DNA of 64,000 nucleotides from Nonomuraea indica. GTDB lineage: Bacteria; Actinomycetota; Actinomycetes; Streptosporangiales; Streptosporangiaceae. The position numbers and the translations under genes are program-made. The DNA is taken from assembly GCF_002850745.1 (NCBI RefSeq), contig NZ_KZ559478.1:1-64000 (forward strand), written 5' to 3'. A model generated the notes under the pieces. That model was not told where the DNA came from. It was given only the letters and a program-made list of their open reading frames with translations, and searched no databases. Below, piece after piece: positions 41,148 through 50,917 of the stretch. The number at the start of each line of letters is the position of its first letter. The first letter of the stretch is position 1.

Positions 41148-41990
41148 GTGGACGCTGAAGACTCGATGCCCTGTAGGCATGCCGGCGCACCTCCACAGCC
41201 GGTCGTCGATTCGGTCATCGCTCTCATCCGGAATCTAGGAGCTGAAAGCGCCCTTCTCGGTCAATACGGGTTGTCCTCGCAGGAGTACAACGCCGCTCTG
41301 CCCGCAGCCGTCGAAGGTCTTCGAGGCAGCATGAGCGCTAGCGTCCAGGACCGGAAGGCTTTTCTCGGCACCCTCTTTCAGTACATGCTCGACAAGGGCG
41401 CGATCAGCGGCCTTGAGAGGCCGCGGTACGGTGACGACACCGTGTATCGTCTGAAGATCAGCGGCTTTGGAGACGTCGCTGTTATCCAGAAAGGCTGTCC
41501 GGACGGAGCTCACAGCAGTGTCCGTTGGTCGGCTCCGACATGGGCACAGGAAACGTACCTGTGGTGGTTGTGTGACAGTATGCGTTACGAGCCTGGCGAA
41601 CACCTTTCGAAGGGCGTCAACCGCCTCCGCCAAAGGTTCTTCGGCGACTACCCGGACACAGTCGACGGTGTGATCTTCCATAATCATCTCTGTGGAACGA
41701 ACCAGCGGATCTGCCCGAAGATCGACAACTCGATTAGACTCGACGCCGTCGACGTCCCTCCACCTTGCATTTACGTGATGCCGGACCGCATGGATGGCGC
41801 GTTCGAATGGAACTGGGACGGCAGCCAACACCGGTTCTTCCCACGAGTCCTGCTCAGTGCGTTCGGAATCTCGTCGGAGCAGGCACCCTTCTTCACCGGC
41901 TACATCGGGTTCCAAAGACGGGGAGGAACCCCTCGCGCCACAATCACCTCTCGTTTCGGCGCCGGCCGCGCTACCACCTTTAGGAACTGA
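41148..41990 (+). CDS. Unknown protein, first gene of four-gene operon
   Basis: The 280-residue soluble protein has a helical N-terminal third (VVDSVIALIRNLGAESALLGQYGL) and a core with conspicuous motifs: VAVIQKGCPDGAHSSVRW, WWLCDSMRYEPG, DGVIFHNHLCGTNQRICPK, PPCIYVMP, GYIGFQ. Repeated Cys and His (HNHLCG, RICPK) suggest a metal site. I do not recognise a family. GTG 41148 follows gggag at a good distance; the TTG at 41142 is less likely. The next gene begins in its stop codon (TGATG). Confidence 0.75.
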   Translation: MDAEDSMPCRHAGAPPQPVVDSVIALIRNLGAESALLGQYGLSSQEYNAALPAAVEGLRGSMSASVQDRKAFLGTLFQYMLDKGAISGLERPRYGDDTVYRLKISGFGDVAVIQKGCPDGAHSSVRWSAPTWAQETYLWWLCDSMRYEPGEHLSKGVNRLRQRFFGDYPDTVDGVIFHNHLCGTNQRICPKIDNSIRLDAVDVPPPCIYVMPDRMDGAFEWNWDGSQHRFFPRVLLSAFGISSEQAPFFTGYIGFQRRGGTPRATITSRFGAGRATTFRN

Positions 41991-43309
41991 TGATGTTCAT
42001 CCCCAACCTCGACCCTGACCGGGCTACTTTTCTCGCAACCAGAAACAAGCTGTCTCCCGTTACGGTGCCTGCTTGGCCTCGGATTGACAAGGATCTTCCG
42101 CAGGTGCAAGTTGAGGTCACCTGGGTCCGATTCTCGACCTTGAACCATCGGACAAAGGCCGAGCAGCTTCGGGAAATCCACCAGACTGGCCGTGACGATC
42201 TCTTCACACACGATCCGCTGGGGCCTGACGCTCAACAGGCCCAGTATGGCATCCTATGCCGCCAAGACGGCTTCGAGCTTTTGAAGGCCGATCTCGCAGA
42301 CAGAGGCCAACAGGACCCGGCAATCTTGACCGCCGACGGAGTGCTGATCAACGGCAACCGCCGCTGCGCGGCAATGCGGTCACTCTACGAGGAAGACAAC
42401 AACCTCCGATTCCAGTACATCAGGTGCTTGGTGCTGCCCGAGGACGCCACGGCCGAGGAACTGATCTACCTCGAAGCCGAACTACAGGTCGCCCGCGACT
42501 TCAAGCAGGACTACTCCTGGGTCAACGAGGCGATGCTGATCGAGGACCTCTTCAACCGCGCGGGCAAGGACTGGAAGAAGGTGGCCGCGCGCATGCACCG
42601 CAAGGTCAGCGACGTTCGAGAGCTCTACGACAAGCTGCAGCAGGTTCATCAGCTGGTTGAGCTGTCACAGGGCGCTCGCCTCCATGTCGACTTCGCCGAC
42701 AATGAATCGGCCTTCGATGAATTGGCCAAGCACATCAAGAACAGGCCGACGAAGGAGGCTGACGCGGTCAAGGCCGTATACTTCCTCGGCACACTCGCGG
42801 GGACCGAATACCGAAATCTCCGCCACCTGCGGCGCGCCGACGCCGCCGAGCTCGTACGACAGGAGATCGAGGGCAACCCTGCGCTCAAGCCGGTGCTCGA
42901 CATCGCCGAAGAGTCCGCTCCTGGGGAGAGCGAGGACAATCTCCTGGACGACGTGCTGGGCGAAAGCGAACCGCAGTCTCCGCTTCACAACGTGCTCAGC
43001 TTCGTTGCGACCAAGCGGCCGGGCGCGAATATTACCCTCGCGAGCGGAGACAAGGTTGCCGTCCAGGACGTGCTCGGAAGCCTGAGGAGTGCCATCACCA
43101 CGGTCGCCTTCGAGGCCGCGGAAGAGCAACGTGACCAGAGCGCGGTTGCTGCTCCGGTGGTCAGGGCCGATAAGGCCATTGCGGAATTGAAACGGGCGCA
43201 GTCCGCTCTCCCCAAGGCTCGGGCCCTCGACGATTGGGATGAGGCGGCCTTCTCGGAGAAGGTCGACCAGTTGGAGAAGCTCATTGCGAAAATCAAGGGG
43301 TCTCGGTGA
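41990..43309 (+). CDS. ParB-like (ParB/Srx fold) protein
   Basis: The 439-residue protein has a ParB/Srx core: FELLKADLADRGQQDPAILTADGVLINGNRRCAAMRSL (about 94-132), where NGNRR is the nucleotide-binding signature, then a helical part (VNEAMLIEDLFNRAGKDWKKVAARMHRKVSDVRELYDKL) like a ParB helix-turn-helix. The C-terminal half is helical. ParB-fold proteins bind CTP or ATP and load on DNA; here it may recognise foreign DNA for the helicase that follows. It overlaps both neighbours. Confidence 0.78.
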   Translation: MMFIPNLDPDRATFLATRNKLSPVTVPAWPRIDKDLPQVQVEVTWVRFSTLNHRTKAEQLREIHQTGRDDLFTHDPLGPDAQQAQYGILCRQDGFELLKADLADRGQQDPAILTADGVLINGNRRCAAMRSLYEEDNNLRFQYIRCLVLPEDATAEELIYLEAELQVARDFKQDYSWVNEAMLIEDLFNRAGKDWKKVAARMHRKVSDVRELYDKLQQVHQLVELSQGARLHVDFADNESAFDELAKHIKNRPTKEADAVKAVYFLGTLAGTEYRNLRHLRRADAAELVRQEIEGNPALKPVLDIAEESAPGESEDNLLDDVLGESEPQSPLHNVLSFVATKRPGANITLASGDKVAVQDVLGSLRSAITTVAFEAAEEQRDQSAVAAPVVRADKAIAELKRAQSALPKARALDDWDEAAFSEKVDQLEKLIAKIKGSR

Positions 43310-45189
43310 TCTTCGCGGAGCTCTATCGTGGCGGCCGCCCGGTCGTCGTCCTCGAGCGAGGGGGCGGTTCCAGTGACGGAGCGTGGGCGCGGCTGCAGGA
43401 GGCTATGTCCCGCGGTGTGATGGGGGGGTCAGCCAATCGCGCAGAGATACGTGCGGACGTCTTCCTCGCAGAACTAAGCGCAGTCAGGGAGGTTCGCTCG
43501 CTCTTCGGCCAAGGCCTCAGCTTCGGGCCGACGCTCACCGATCAGCTCAGATCGCTAGCACGCGACCGCAAGTCGCGCGAGACCGCGATCTCAGAACCCG
43601 CAGACGTCCCATTGGACGATCTCGAAGCGGAGCTCGGCAGGGCAGGGTTCCGCAGGAAGCTCAAGCCGTTCCAGCTCGAGAACCTGGCTACGATCATGCG
43701 CCTGCCGCATGGGGCAGATTTCTCGGTGCCAGGCGCGGGCAAAACGACCGTCGCACTGGCCAACTTCACTCTCAACCGGGCGCGTGGCAGGGTCGAACAG
43801 CTGCTGGTCATCGGCCCGATCGCCGCCTTCCAAGCTTGGAAGGAGGACTCTGCTGCATGCCTGAACACGGCTCCGTCGATCGCCATCCACACCGGCCCTG
43901 GATCGCTGATTCCCGAAGACATCGACATCCTCCTCACCAACTACAACCGCGTCGCCGCCGACTATGACCGGATCAGGCAGTATGTGGCTCATCGGCCAAC
44001 GCAGGTCGTCCTGGACGAGGCACACCGGATCAAGAGGGGTGAACAGGGGGTTCACGGTCGGGCTGTCCTCGACCTCGCTTACGCCGCCGAACGTAGAGAC
44101 GTGCTCACGGGCACACCGGCGCCGCAGGGGGCATATGACCTCATTGCGCCGATCCGCTTCTTGTACCCGGGACAGGACCAACAGATCCTCCCAGCTAGCG
44201 TCTACTTCGAACGCGACGGGAGAGAGCCGGAGGTGCTAGAGGCGACCAGTAGAGCGATCTCACGCTACTTCGTACGGACACCGAAGTCTCGGCTCGAGCT
44301 GCCCGCTACGCGTTTCACTGTGGAGCCTCGTCCCATGGGTCCCATTCAGCAGGCGATTTACGACGCTCTCCTCGGGAGGTATAGAGGAGAGTTCCAGCTC
44401 AATCGAGACGAGCGACGACGGTTCAACCGGCTGGGGCGGATCATGATGTATCTGCTCGAGGCCGCCACGAACCCCATGCTGTTGATCGCGGGATCTGATG
44501 AGCACGACCAGCAGGGTTTTCAACATCCGCCCCTCAACCTCCGCGGCGACGAGGCAATCGCCGAACTCCTCCAGCGATACCGCGAACACGAAATGCCCTG
44601 GAAGTACCAGCGAATCACGGAAATAGTCACCGAGGCTGCAGCGAAGAACGAGAAGGTACTCGTCTGGTCGACCTTCGTGCGGAACTTGAAGATCTTGGGT
44701 GCCCATCTCAAGGAGTTCCAGCCGGCGATTGTCCATGGGGGAATTCCTCCCGAGGACGGCGCGCCGCTGGGAGTCCTGACACGCGAGGCCGAACTCCACA
44801 GGTTCCGCAACAATCCTGACTGCAGCATCCTTCTGGCCAATCCAGCGGCGTGCGGAGAGGGCGTTAGCCTTCATCACTGGTGCCACCACGCGGTGTACCT
44901 CGACCGGACGTTCAATGCGGGGCATTACCTCCAAAGCCAAGATCGGATTCACCGTCTCGGCTTGCAGGATGGCACTACCACCCGCTTCACAATCCTTCTC
45001 AGCGAAGGAACGATCGACCAGAGCGTAGAAGGAAGATTGCGCGATAAGATCATCGCTTTGTCCCGGCTGATGGACGATCCCGGCCTGGTCCGGGTCGCAT
45101 TGCCAGAGCCAGACGAGGACGCCTCTGACCTGCCGGTGGCCAGTGACGACATAACGGCCCTGGTCTCTCACCTGCAACATGGCGGGTGA
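43306..45189 (+). CDS. SNF2-family helicase/translocase
   Basis: The 627-residue protein has a SNF2 motor: Walker A FSVPGAGKTTVAL (about 139-151), DEAH (237-240), LTGTPAPQGAYDL (267-279), and in the second RecA lobe SQDRIHRLGLQDGTTTRF (about 544-561). The first 115 residues form a separate N-terminal domain of unknown type. It is coupled to the ParB-like gene by GTGA and to the nuclease gene by GTGA. Likely an ATP-driven translocase on DNA. Confidence 0.93.
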   Translation: MIFAELYRGGRPVVVLERGGGSSDGAWARLQEAMSRGVMGGSANRAEIRADVFLAELSAVREVRSLFGQGLSFGPTLTDQLRSLARDRKSRETAISEPADVPLDDLEAELGRAGFRRKLKPFQLENLATIMRLPHGADFSVPGAGKTTVALANFTLNRARGRVEQLLVIGPIAAFQAWKEDSAACLNTAPSIAIHTGPGSLIPEDIDILLTNYNRVAADYDRIRQYVAHRPTQVVLDEAHRIKRGEQGVHGRAVLDLAYAAERRDVLTGTPAPQGAYDLIAPIRFLYPGQDQQILPASVYFERDGREPEVLEATSRAISRYFVRTPKSRLELPATRFTVEPRPMGPIQQAIYDALLGRYRGEFQLNRDERRRFNRLGRIMMYLLEAATNPMLLIAGSDEHDQQGFQHPPLNLRGDEAIAELLQRYREHEMPWKYQRITEIVTEAAAKNEKVLVWSTFVRNLKILGAHLKEFQPAIVHGGIPPEDGAPLGVLTREAELHRFRNNPDCSILLANPAACGEGVSLHHWCHHAVYLDRTFNAGHYLQSQDRIHRLGLQDGTTTRFTILLSEGTIDQSVEGRLRDKIIALSRLMDDPGLVRVALPEPDEDASDLPVASDDITALVSHLQHGG

Positions 45190-46106
45190 CAGTGCTTCCA
45201 CGGCATGGACTTGCCTATAGCGTCCTGCTGCTCACCCGCGTCGCCAGCCTGGCACCCAGGAGCAGCATTGACGACTGGACAAACGCTGCCCGTGCCCATG
45301 GCTCCTACCTGGCCTCGGCCATTGACCTTGAGGCCTCCGCAGCGTTTCTAGTGGCCTGCGGTCTCGTCAATCGCACAGACCCTATTTTGCTGAGTCCACA
45401 GCTCACCGAAGTCGCCGGTCTCGGCGACGCCGTGAGCCTCTCGGACGTTGCGCGCCTCCTGTTAGCCACCGCCCCACCGCCTTGGCTCCGCCTCGCGATC
45501 TCCGCCGGCGGAGTCTCACGCGAGTACATCCCCGCCGAAGATCTCAAGGGCCTACTCTGGCTCGAACCCGATCTGGATCGGGTTCTCCTTGACGCCTACG
45601 CTGATCTCGACCAGTCCAACCAGGCAGCGATGCGTAAACGCATCGGCGATGCTGCCGAGCTCGTCGTCCTTGCGGCTCTTCGGCACGCTGGGCACAAGCC
45701 GGTCCACGTCTCGCAGATCTCCGACTCGTATGGCTATGACATTGAGGCCCGTGGCACGGGTGCTGACCGCATCGAAGTAAAGGCGGCCGGACCTATGACG
45801 AGGGGGACCTTTCATCTCACGCGCAACGAGTACGCGAAGAGCCTGCAGCACGGCCACCAGTGGCGTCTTATCCAGGTCGTATTCAACAGCGCCGCCTTCG
45901 TTGCCGACGAACTCAACGCCTCGCATGTCGCGGCCGTCTGCCAACTCGCTCCCGGAACTCTCCAGAAGATCGTTCCGCCAGACACTCCGCAGTTCACCTG
46001 GGAGGGATCCGCACTATTGTCCCCTCCCGATACAGCGTGGCTTTCGCCGGGACTCGTCCTGGACCCTGACACCAAGATTCCGGGAATCGGTAGCTTCGCT
46101 GACTGA
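45186..46106 (+). CDS. DUF3883-type PD-(D/E)XK protein
   Basis: The 306-residue protein has an N-terminal helical region and a C-terminal DUF3883-like domain: GDAAELVVLAALRHAG, SQISDSYGYDIEARGTG and DRIEVKAAG, giving the D...ExK nuclease core (Asp near 184, E-V-K near 196-198), then HLTRNEYAKS. Such domains occur at the end of restriction and DISARM-like proteins. It is the fourth coupled gene and the probable DNA-cleaving part of the system. Confidence 0.82.
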   Translation: MTVLPRHGLAYSVLLLTRVASLAPRSSIDDWTNAARAHGSYLASAIDLEASAAFLVACGLVNRTDPILLSPQLTEVAGLGDAVSLSDVARLLLATAPPPWLRLAISAGGVSREYIPAEDLKGLLWLEPDLDRVLLDAYADLDQSNQAAMRKRIGDAAELVVLAALRHAGHKPVHVSQISDSYGYDIEARGTGADRIEVKAAGPMTRGTFHLTRNEYAKSLQHGHQWRLIQVVFNSAAFVADELNASHVAAVCQLAPGTLQKIVPPDTPQFTWEGSALLSPPDTAWLSPGLVLDPDTKIPGIGSFAD

Positions 46107-46204
46107 AGCCCAAGCGGCCCAGAAGCCGGCGGCCCGGTCGTGGAGCCGGGCAGTCAAAGTGCGACCCTCTTGCCTCTCCACTGGTTCGGGACAAAGATGT
46201 CACC

Positions 46205-46453
46205 ATGGCTAGGATCAAGGAGTTCTTCCGAGTTACGAAAAGTTCAGGACCACATCCCACGGAAGTGGAATGCGGCTATCAGGCGATCCACACAGATGAG
46301 GGCGTCTTTTTGCAGCTCAGCACATACGGTTCGGACGAACGACAGTCCGAAAAGAAAACAAGCCAGACCCTTCAGCTCGATCGACAACGTGCCGCAGAGC
46401 TGCTTTACATCATCACGAGCACCTTTCCTGATTTGAAGGTGGAGAGGGCCTGA
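46205..46453 (+). CDS. 82-aa hypothetical protein
   Basis: MARIKEFFRVTKSSGPHPTEVECGYQAIHTDEGVFLQLSTYGSD, then LQLDRQRAAELLYIITSTFP, reads like a small single-domain protein (beta-sheet followed by a helix). I recall similar 80-residue proteins beside actinobacterial R-M genes but know no function. It lies 98 bp after the four-gene operon on the same strand and may be part of it. The ATG is well placed. Confidence 0.65.
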   Translation: MARIKEFFRVTKSSGPHPTEVECGYQAIHTDEGVFLQLSTYGSDERQSEKKTSQTLQLDRQRAAELLYIITSTFPDLKVERA

Positions 46454-46799
46454 GGAACAGGATCAACTTGATAGAGACTCGTGGCGGATAGCGACAGCGG
46501 GTACATCGACCTGCGCGTTTAACAAACATGCACTCCGACGTGCTCGCCGTCAGGCCGGAACAAGTGTGAATCCTACGAAACGCAAGTCATCTACGAGCGC
46601 TCTACCATTTTTCGAAGTCGACCGCCGGTCGTGAATTCAGCGATCCAGGTACGCATACAGCCGTATGGCCTGCGGCATCACAGTTCACCCCGTTACCTGG
46701 TAGACCGGAGAGGACTGCCTCGCCTCCACTTTTCTCGATCTTGAGTTGACCAGCTATGAGGTTCGGCCGGAGGCCGATTTCTTGCCATGGTCAGCGCGG
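46454..46799. other. Gene-free gap, 346 bp
   Basis: No gene seen. It lies between the 82-aa gene and the transposase remnant. Confidence 0.45.
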
Positions 46800-47307
46800 T
46801 TGCCCGGCTACCGCGCCGGGTGGGCGGGGGTTCGACGGGCCAAAGGGGGACCTTTCCGCTCTTGGGGACGAAGTGGTGATGGCTCAGACTGGTGCCGGAA
46901 GAGCATCTAGCCGGGGCCAGGGGCCGTGATGATCTACCTGGCCCCGGCCATCGCGGCGCCATGCGGAGACGCAAGCGGCGGCCTCAGTGCAACCCGCCGT
47001 CGACGGCGGGCAGGCGTTGCCCTAGTCGTTTGAGCTTGTAACGGCAGGAGTCAGTGCCGGTAAACTCGCAGCCTAGTGCGACGATCTCCAGCCAGTTCTG
47101 GTTTTCGGTGCAGTCATGCAGGGGCGGGTTACGCAGGCCGGTGTCCTTGGCCGCGGTGATGCAGGTCCAAATCGGCGAGCTGGCTAGCGGTGCCAGTCGC
47201 GAACAAGTGAAGCGGTGCCTATCGAGATCCGTGAAACGCAGCTGGGCGACGGCATGCGGGCATTGTTTGCGAACGATAACGCGCAGCCCCTTCGCCCAGC
47301 TGGTCAA
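46800..47307 (-). pseudogene. Remnant of an IS1380-family transposase
   Basis: The minus-strand frame 46984-47307 reads VIVRKQCPHAVAQLRFTDLDRHRFTC, AKDTGLRNPPLHDCTENQNWLEIVALGCE and KRLGQRLPAVDGGLH, which match the C-terminal part of IS1380-family transposases (VIVRKERPHPGAQLRFTD..., AKDTGLRNLPLH..., KRLRLRLF). Continuation (RLRLRMAPRWPGPG) lies beyond a stop, so the gene is broken. The N-terminal two thirds are missing; 47308-47820 has only uncertain traces of it. Confidence 0.72.
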
Positions 47308-47820
47308 CTCCAGCAGCCCGTGAGCTCAGTGGCCCAGGCGTCGGGACAGACTTGGCAGCCGGGCTCGGGACGGTGGCGGCGAGTTCGCAGATCACGGTAG
47401 CGATGTCGTCGGTGATGGATCCTTTATGAAGTACTTCAGCCATCGTCCGGGCGTCTAGCCAGGAGCTACGCACGGGTGCTCGCCGCCGGATTCGCTACGG
47501 AACAGCACGTTTGCGCCACTGGGCGCGGTGTAGCTGGTTTACGGCGAGCCGGGTCGCCTCGATGCGGCCGGCAGCGGTGTTGGAGGCGGCGTTGCCACGT
47601 CGGGCTGTACCGATTCACCCCTCGAACAGTCAGTGTGCTCTGCGAAGTTCGCTCCGCCACCTGGCAGCACCAGGATGGCTATCGGCTGCTAGCTCTACAA
47701 CGGCACGTAGTCAAGTCTTTGAAAGCAGCCTATACCCTGGCGTACATGCTTTTGGTGGCAGCTCGGAGTGTGCCTGGACTTATCTGACCTAACACCCTCT
47801 CCTGAGAGGTGAAAGCTTAA
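47308..47820. other. Degraded sequence, probable IS debris
   Basis: No intact gene on either strand. Frames are short, and the composition is mixed. It lies between the transposase remnant and the low-GC HEPN gene. Confidence 0.4.
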
Positions 47821-48450
47821 TCAATTACGGCGCAGCCTTACAAAGACACTCTCAATCTTAGCCACGCCCGCAAGGACGCTTTCTACTCTCTGCTTCGCGA
47901 GCGCAGGGTCAGGCGGATTTTGAACAACTTGCGCCGACTGATGAGCAACTAAGCCGCGCATCACACCAAAGCTATTCATATCGGCAAGCCAAACGTTATC
48001 GAACTCGGCTTCTTGAAACCCGAGAGGGAGAAGCATTTTCATTAGGTTGGCCTCTTTTATGCCGTGATTATCGCGCTGAAGATATTCACGATGCAACTTA
48101 AACGCCTTTTTTACAACCGCGTCAAACAAGTCCGCCGAGACTTGCTTAGACAAAGACTTAGGAGCTACTACTTTCCTCTCGTTGTATAACATCAAAGCCG
48201 CCATACAGAGGCTTGATTTACCTTTAGACTTCCAGCGTTCTTCCGCCTTTTCCAGCAAATCCAAACACATATACTCGATGTAGGACTCGATCTCCGCATG
48301 GCACAGCACGATGTATGCTCTGACGTGATCGTATTGATCAGCCGTGTAGTTGCCTAGCAGATCAATGGCGGGAAGAAATATTCTTTCTAAATTCGCTAAA
48401 CGCTTGCATAAGCGGCTATACCTACGAGACGGCAATGTCGCCATCCGCAT
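47821..48450 (-). CDS. RiboL-PSP-HEPN-type protein
   Basis: The 209-residue all-helical protein has YDHVRAYIVLCHAEIESYIEYMCLDLL (about 40-66), typical of the RiboL-PSP/MAE_28990 HEPN group, and FGVMRGLVAHQS with R165-x4-H170, the HEPN catalytic motif. The expected activity is RNA cleavage. It overlaps the upstream DUF262 gene by 29 bp and has the same low GC, so the two came in together. The pairing of DUF262 and HEPN is known from abortive-infection-like loci. Confidence 0.75.
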   Translation of the reverse strand: MRMATLPSRRYSRLCKRLANLERIFLPAIDLLGNYTADQYDHVRAYIVLCHAEIESYIEYMCLDLLEKAEERWKSKGKSSLCMAALMLYNERKVVAPKSLSKQVSADLFDAVVKKAFKLHREYLQRDNHGIKEANLMKMLLPLGFQEAEFDNVWLADMNSFGVMRGLVAHQSAQVVQNPPDPALAKQRVESVLAGVAKIESVFVRLRRN

Positions 48451-49609
48451 CGAAGGAAGGCAGATGGATGTCGATACCTATGATGTCCCTCAGAGCGCGC
48501 CCCCACTGGATGAGTCTCGTACCCGTCGCCTCCCTACTCTTAGTCGTGGCTGTAATCGCTAGGTAGAATTCTTGTTCACGGCATAGCGATTGATATTTCT
48601 GCTTAATTTGATGCTCTCGCCCGATAGTCGCGGCACGTATATTTTCATGACGAAAATAATAAGCCATGATGTCGAAAACGGCACGATTGAAAGGTCTTTC
48701 AAACTCACTGCCGTTCCAGCGGCGAAAGGCGTCGGCCCCAAAAATCTCCCTTGTTAGAACTATTGCGGCTACGCATTCGTTAGCCATATCCTTAAGCTCA
48801 TTTTCGCTTTTCTGCCACATCTTGTTGAGATTCACGCACGTCCGATCCAGAAGCACCTTCAGGTTACTGGAATAACCTTCAAGATATAGCGCGAATGCAT
48901 AGAAGCGGACTAGAAGTTCGACGTCTCGCATGCGAAAATCAGGGGTTTTTGTCTTTGCCGAAAATAGGGATGCAAAGATAAGCTTCTGAGAGGTATAAGA
49001 GTTCGCAAAGTCCACGAACCCTCCCGGATAGAGAGCCTGCCTAAGTTCCTGAGGGCTTAGAGGGACATTGCCCGTATTTAGACGATGGAATATCAAATAG
49101 AGGAACTCGTCCTGCTTCCAATTTCGAATAACCATAGTGCGGACGGTTTGCGTCTCCAGGGAGAAGCGGGCCTCATCGGGAAGAGCATCGATCGACTTTC
49201 CGTTGAGATCGCTTCTCAACTCAAGCCCGGCGAGCTTGAAATTCCCTTTAGAGAATTGCATGATGGTTAGAAGCCGCTGCTTACCATCTAGCACAACGAA
49301 GCCACTCCCGCTCCGGCTCTTTCTTTCGGCCAAGACGATCTGAGGCACAGGAAGCCCCACAATCAGCGACTCAATGAATCTACTCTTCTTCTTTCGATCC
49401 CATGCATCCCTGCGCTGGAAAACGGGATCCATATCTATCTGACTACGAGAGATCAGATTGAGCAGCGTTTCAGTGGTCCAATCACTTGAGACAACGATGG
49501 CATCGAAGCTAACTTGCTCTTCGAAGCCTTCAAGATCGTCTTCGGACTCGCTAAAGAGATCCTCGGCATCACTGTCGACGTCTTCTTGATAGAGAGAGTT
49601 TTTCAGCAT
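48422..49609 (-). CDS. DUF262 (GmrSD/ParB-like) protein
   Basis: The 395-residue protein has an acidic head (about 10-35, LYQEDVDSDAEDLFSESEDDLEGFEE) and a DUF262 domain: MDPVFQRRDAWDRKKKSRFIESLIVGLPVPQIVLAE, then VLDGKQRLLTI (about 107-117), the ParB-like NTPase/nuclease core also found in the GmrS part of GmrSD. The C-terminal half is helical. It likely senses invading DNA or NTP and controls the HEPN partner encoded downstream. Low GC, AT-rich codons. Confidence 0.85.
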   Translation of the reverse strand: MLKNSLYQEDVDSDAEDLFSESEDDLEGFEEQVSFDAIVVSSDWTTETLLNLISRSQIDMDPVFQRRDAWDRKKKSRFIESLIVGLPVPQIVLAERKSRSGSGFVVLDGKQRLLTIMQFSKGNFKLAGLELRSDLNGKSIDALPDEARFSLETQTVRTMVIRNWKQDEFLYLIFHRLNTGNVPLSPQELRQALYPGGFVDFANSYTSQKLIFASLFSAKTKTPDFRMRDVELLVRFYAFALYLEGYSSNLKVLLDRTCVNLNKMWQKSENELKDMANECVAAIVLTREIFGADAFRRWNGSEFERPFNRAVFDIMAYYFRHENIRAATIGREHQIKQKYQSLCREQEFYLAITATTKSREATGTRLIQWGRALRDIIGIDIHLPSFDADGDIAVS

Positions 49610-50917
49610 ATGACATTCAGCTCCAAGAATATTGCATTCGCAAGTATCATAAACAATCAGTTCGATCGCAAACGACCATGGAGGTCGCTATTGCTGTCGT
49701 ATCCGTAATGCGTCGCGGTACTACGTGCAACCTCCTGCCTCTGTTGCTGTGAGCGCCTTCGAGGAAGGTGCGCCGCAGACGCTTGTTCCGCCTCGAGAGC
49801 CGCAGAGCTATCGTGCCATGGAGGAGCTGCGGAGGTACAGGACGCACGAAGCACGTAGATGCGTGCCGTACAGCTGCTCAGCATCCCCCAGGTCAACCCA
49901 CCTAACTTTCGACTCCATTCAGACCATCCCATCTTCGAAAGGATCGTGCCTGTACCAGGGAGGACATCCACTGCGTATTTGCAGGTGGTCAGCGCCGCGC
50001 CACCTCCCCGCCTCTCGGACCGGGAGGGACGCAAGCCCACTGGGCTACTTGCGAAATGCCCTTATGAGCAACGGCCACATCACCGGTGTTCGTGCAGGCG
50101 AAGGACTGTAGGACGAGGACTTGGCCACCACTCTCCTACAGCGAGCGCCGCGGAGGTTCGTCCCGTTCGCCGTAGGGCCCCAGACGACCAGGCCGTGCCC
50201 TCGACTTCTGGCGCGTGCCGCTCACATGTCGATATTTGTCGACGACACGCGAGGGCCTGCCTATGAATTTGATCTAGGTCTCATCGAACGAGCGGCAAGT
50301 CCTTGCAGGCCTGTTCCAGGTCCGATGCCCAGATCCACAGTCGGCGACGCGGTGGTACGTGGTAGCTGTACAGGCCGACCTCGGTCATCGCACGAAGGTC
50401 CACACATACCCGCTGATAGGCCCCCGCGATTGTCTTGGCCGGGTCCAGCAGATTCGTCACGCCGAGCTTGATGCAGGCCCGGTACTCGCACTCCAGGATG
50501 AGGTCTTCACCAAATTCGTGCCACGCTCCCAACTTCTTGGTCCGGCATTCTCTGCCTCGGCAAGGAGGAGATTGAGGTCGAACGTCCGCGGGATCGAGGG
50601 GTAGAGCGTCCTCCAGACCCGCATCGAAGAGTAGCGCCAGCTGGACCTCCCCTTCGCCTTTCCTGTTCGGTTAGCAATCGGCGCCGTGACAAGCCGCCAA
50701 ATGCGCCCCGTCCACCAGCCGAGAACGCTGCGCAAGGCGACACGACCAGTCCATGAGCGAGATCCGCTGCTGGGAGCCCGCAAGTCGCGATGGCGTCTCT
50801 CGACGACGCTGACGGTCGCGGCTCGCCGCCAGCACCACGAGCAGCACCTCAAATGACAGGGTTGGTCGTACCACCTACGCCGTACAATTCATCACCCCGA
50901 GCATGGAGGAGTGAGCT
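49610..50917. other. Long gap, 1.3 kb, with one possible relic
   Basis: On 49610-50280 no frame looks coding. On 50281-50640 (minus) a possible frameshifted relic is listed separately. The last 60 bp carry a good ribosome site (ggaggag) for the helicase-nuclease gene. Confidence 0.45.
50281..50640 (-). pseudogene. Possible frameshifted small protein
   Basis: Two minus-strand frames appear to continue each other: VWRTLYPSIPRTFDLNLLLAEAEN, followed after a shift near 50550 by KLGAWHEFGEDLILECEYRACIKLGVTNLL, DPAKTIAGAYQRVCVDLRAM and a W-rich end. The second part has normal amino-acid composition and order. It may be a genuine gene with a sequencing or natural frameshift. No family recognised; the call is weak. 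Confidence 0.3.

Noticed and set aside
47219..47473. Minus-strand frame (MRSSWLDARTMAEVLHKG)
   Set aside because: Could be part of transposase debris, but no motif supports it.
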